Source of the DNA: Eucalyptus grandis | Taxonomy: Eukaryota; Streptophyta; Magnoliopsida; Myrtales; Myrtaceae | Assembly: GCF_016545825.1 (NCBI RefSeq) | Contig: NC_052618.1 | Location: forward strand, 36,774,196 to 36,838,195 | DNA: 64,000 nucleotides | Direction of reading: 5' to 3' | In this document: piece by piece, positions 62,563 through 64,000 of the stretch | Layout: each line of letters opens with the position of its first letter | Position numbering within the stretch: position 1 is the stretch's first letter | Program-made: the position numbers and the translations under genes | Notes under the pieces: model-generated | The model's database searches: none | Seen by the model: the letters and a program-made list of their open reading frames with translations, nothing else | What the model was told of the DNA's origin: nothing

Positions 62563-64000
62563 CGTCGTCGGCTGCCCCACCTTCGTGAGAAAATTCCTCC
62601 TCCCGGGTCCCTTCGGCTTCAAATCGCCGTCGCCGACGTCCTACTCCGCCACGAATCGAACGAGGATTTTGGGACCGCCTGCAAATGAAATACCGTCTCC
62701 TATTTCAAATGTAATAACGTGCCTTTTATGTCATGCGTGGTCAGGGCATTGAAAGAGAAAATATGTTCTTGTTAAGCAGAATTAGCCGGTGCAAGAAGAC
62801 CCACGAAGAGTCTGTCGTGGGTGTTCAGATCGGGTCGGGTTGGCCCGCAAATGAACTCTTTCGATCAGAAAACCCTTTGACCTCCGTCGGCACAATTAGG
62901 AGTGATCATGGTCTGAGTTAGGTCGACCCACCTCATAATTCTAGGATCAACCCGCACAATGATGGTTCTCAATTTTTAGGACTGATGACCGATCCTATTG
63001 AGCTTAGAATCGAGAACCGGACCAACTCAATGAGTTTGGTTCGATTCCAAAGTTAACCTAAGACCAATCAATAACTTATTTATTTCATTTTTTGTATTAT
63101 CTAAAAGGCAACCAAGGATCGAATCAATTAATATGTTTGGTTCGGTTTTAGGTTCAACCTGGGACAATTTATAATTTTTGTTTTATTTTTTTGTACTCCT
63201 TGAAAAGGCGAGTGAGGATCGGATTGACCCTATGGGGTGAGCGTCAAGTGTCGAGCATGGAGCAACAAGCTAGGCAAGCATCAAGTAGCGAGCAACATGA
63301 GTGACCCAAAGCGAATGAGGTGAGTGTCAAATGACAAGCGGATAAGTTGTTTTTTTTTTTTTTTTGATTTTGGCAAATTAAAGACTAAGAGAATAAATAA
63401 GACAAAAGAAAACGAGTACTAGTGGAGAATGCCATCGGAGCTATTTATGCCCTTTTGAACACCATGAAAACTTCTCATAAAAACATTTTCCTCATTTGTA
63501 ATTTATGGTTGTTGATGCCGTAAAAAATATTAAAAGATTTAAGTTATTAAAAAATAGTGTAAAATTACTTGAACTCATCACTTAAAAGCTATTTAATATT
63601 GTTGATTGAACTCATCACTTAAAAGCTATTTAATATTTAGACGCTATTTATTTTAGGGGTTTTTCTATAAAATAAATTATAAATAACATATTAAATATAA
63701 ATTAGAATTGGTCCGAGTTGAACCGATCCTAAACTCAAAGAATCAAGACCAACCCGCATAGTATTGGTCCAGGAATCCTAGAACCAATGACTAACCCTGC
63801 CGGTCTTGGTCCGGTTCCTGATTGATTCTAAACCGATGTTCTCCCCTAGGCACCATCTTCAATGTCCACAGCCCGAGGGTTCGATCTCAGGCCGTTCGCA
63901 TTTGCATTGCCCTTGCCACTAGATTGTGATCAAACAAATCTGCGTCAGCACGCGGTGGTTGATCACTTTATGGATCACACAAATTGAGAGCAAATTATGA
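62563..64000. other. 5' flank of FIONA1 and transposon-like debris
   Basis: 62563-62750 is the likely promoter and 5'UTR of the minus-strand gene. 62930-63840 repeats 'ggttc', 'accgatcc' and 'aaccaact' phrases, probably a decayed DNA element. No gene. Confidence 0.45.
63569..63642. repeat. Tandem duplication of 37 bp
   Basis: TTGAACTCATCACTTAAAAG and the following TATTTAATATT occur at 63569 and again at 63606. Confidence 0.85.

Noticed and set aside
63855..63900. B-box-like GGTTCGATCTC, possible tRNA or SINE
   Set aside because: No A box at the right distance and no acceptor stem.

Overview
The window is nuclear DNA from a flowering plant, most likely a eudicot. The genes have plant-type introns and encode plant families: a TOC132/TOC120 chloroplast import receptor, a PLS-class PPR protein, a dirigent protein, a plant-type amidase and a METTL16/FIONA1-type methyltransferase. 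They sit in AT-rich spacer full of transposon remains. A long-terminal-inverted-repeat element family in the spacers reminds me of Myrtaceae genomes, but I cannot prove that here.

Left third (1-31 kb) is an accessory, repeatedly duplicated region. It opens with a three-exon cell-wall-type gene whose reading frames join an Ole e 1-like/proline-rich module to a protodermal-factor-1-like module (666-2785). Next come three copies of a five-exon amidase gene. Copy 1 (5.3-8.4 kb) is broken by frameshifts, a lost splice acceptor and an 890-bp hAT-type insertion with a perfect 8-bp target duplication. Copy 2 (21.0-21.7 kb) keeps only its 3' end and abuts Copia gag-like DNA. Copy 3 (26179-28773) is open in every exon and is probably the only functional one. 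A decayed copy of the PDF1-like exon lies before amidase copy 3, so the duplicated unit was [PDF1-like gene - spacer - amidase gene]. A 7.4-kb Copia retrotransposon on the minus strand (8398-15761), with two LTRs, a tRNA-iMet primer site and a polypurine tract, sits directly behind amidase copy 1. Other TIR elements, LTR fragments and tandem repeats fill the spacers.

Middle (31-47 kb): a dirigent-like gene with an apparent in-frame internal deletion (32857-33366), a TOC132-type receptor on the minus strand with a 5'UTR intron and a one-base frame break near its start (36249-39901), and an intact intronless PPR gene orthologous to Arabidopsis At2g21090 (44659-46497).

Right (47-64 kb): about 9.7 kb of AT-rich spacer, then a PLC-X-domain gene with a one-base frame break (56242-57197) and an eight-exon METTL16/FIONA1 U6 snRNA m6A methyltransferase gene on the minus strand (58212-62562). 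FIONA1, the PPR gene and a dirigent gene are also close neighbours on Arabidopsis chromosome 2, so this part looks like conserved single-copy gene space, while the left third is young and fast changing. No tRNA, rRNA or CRISPR was found.
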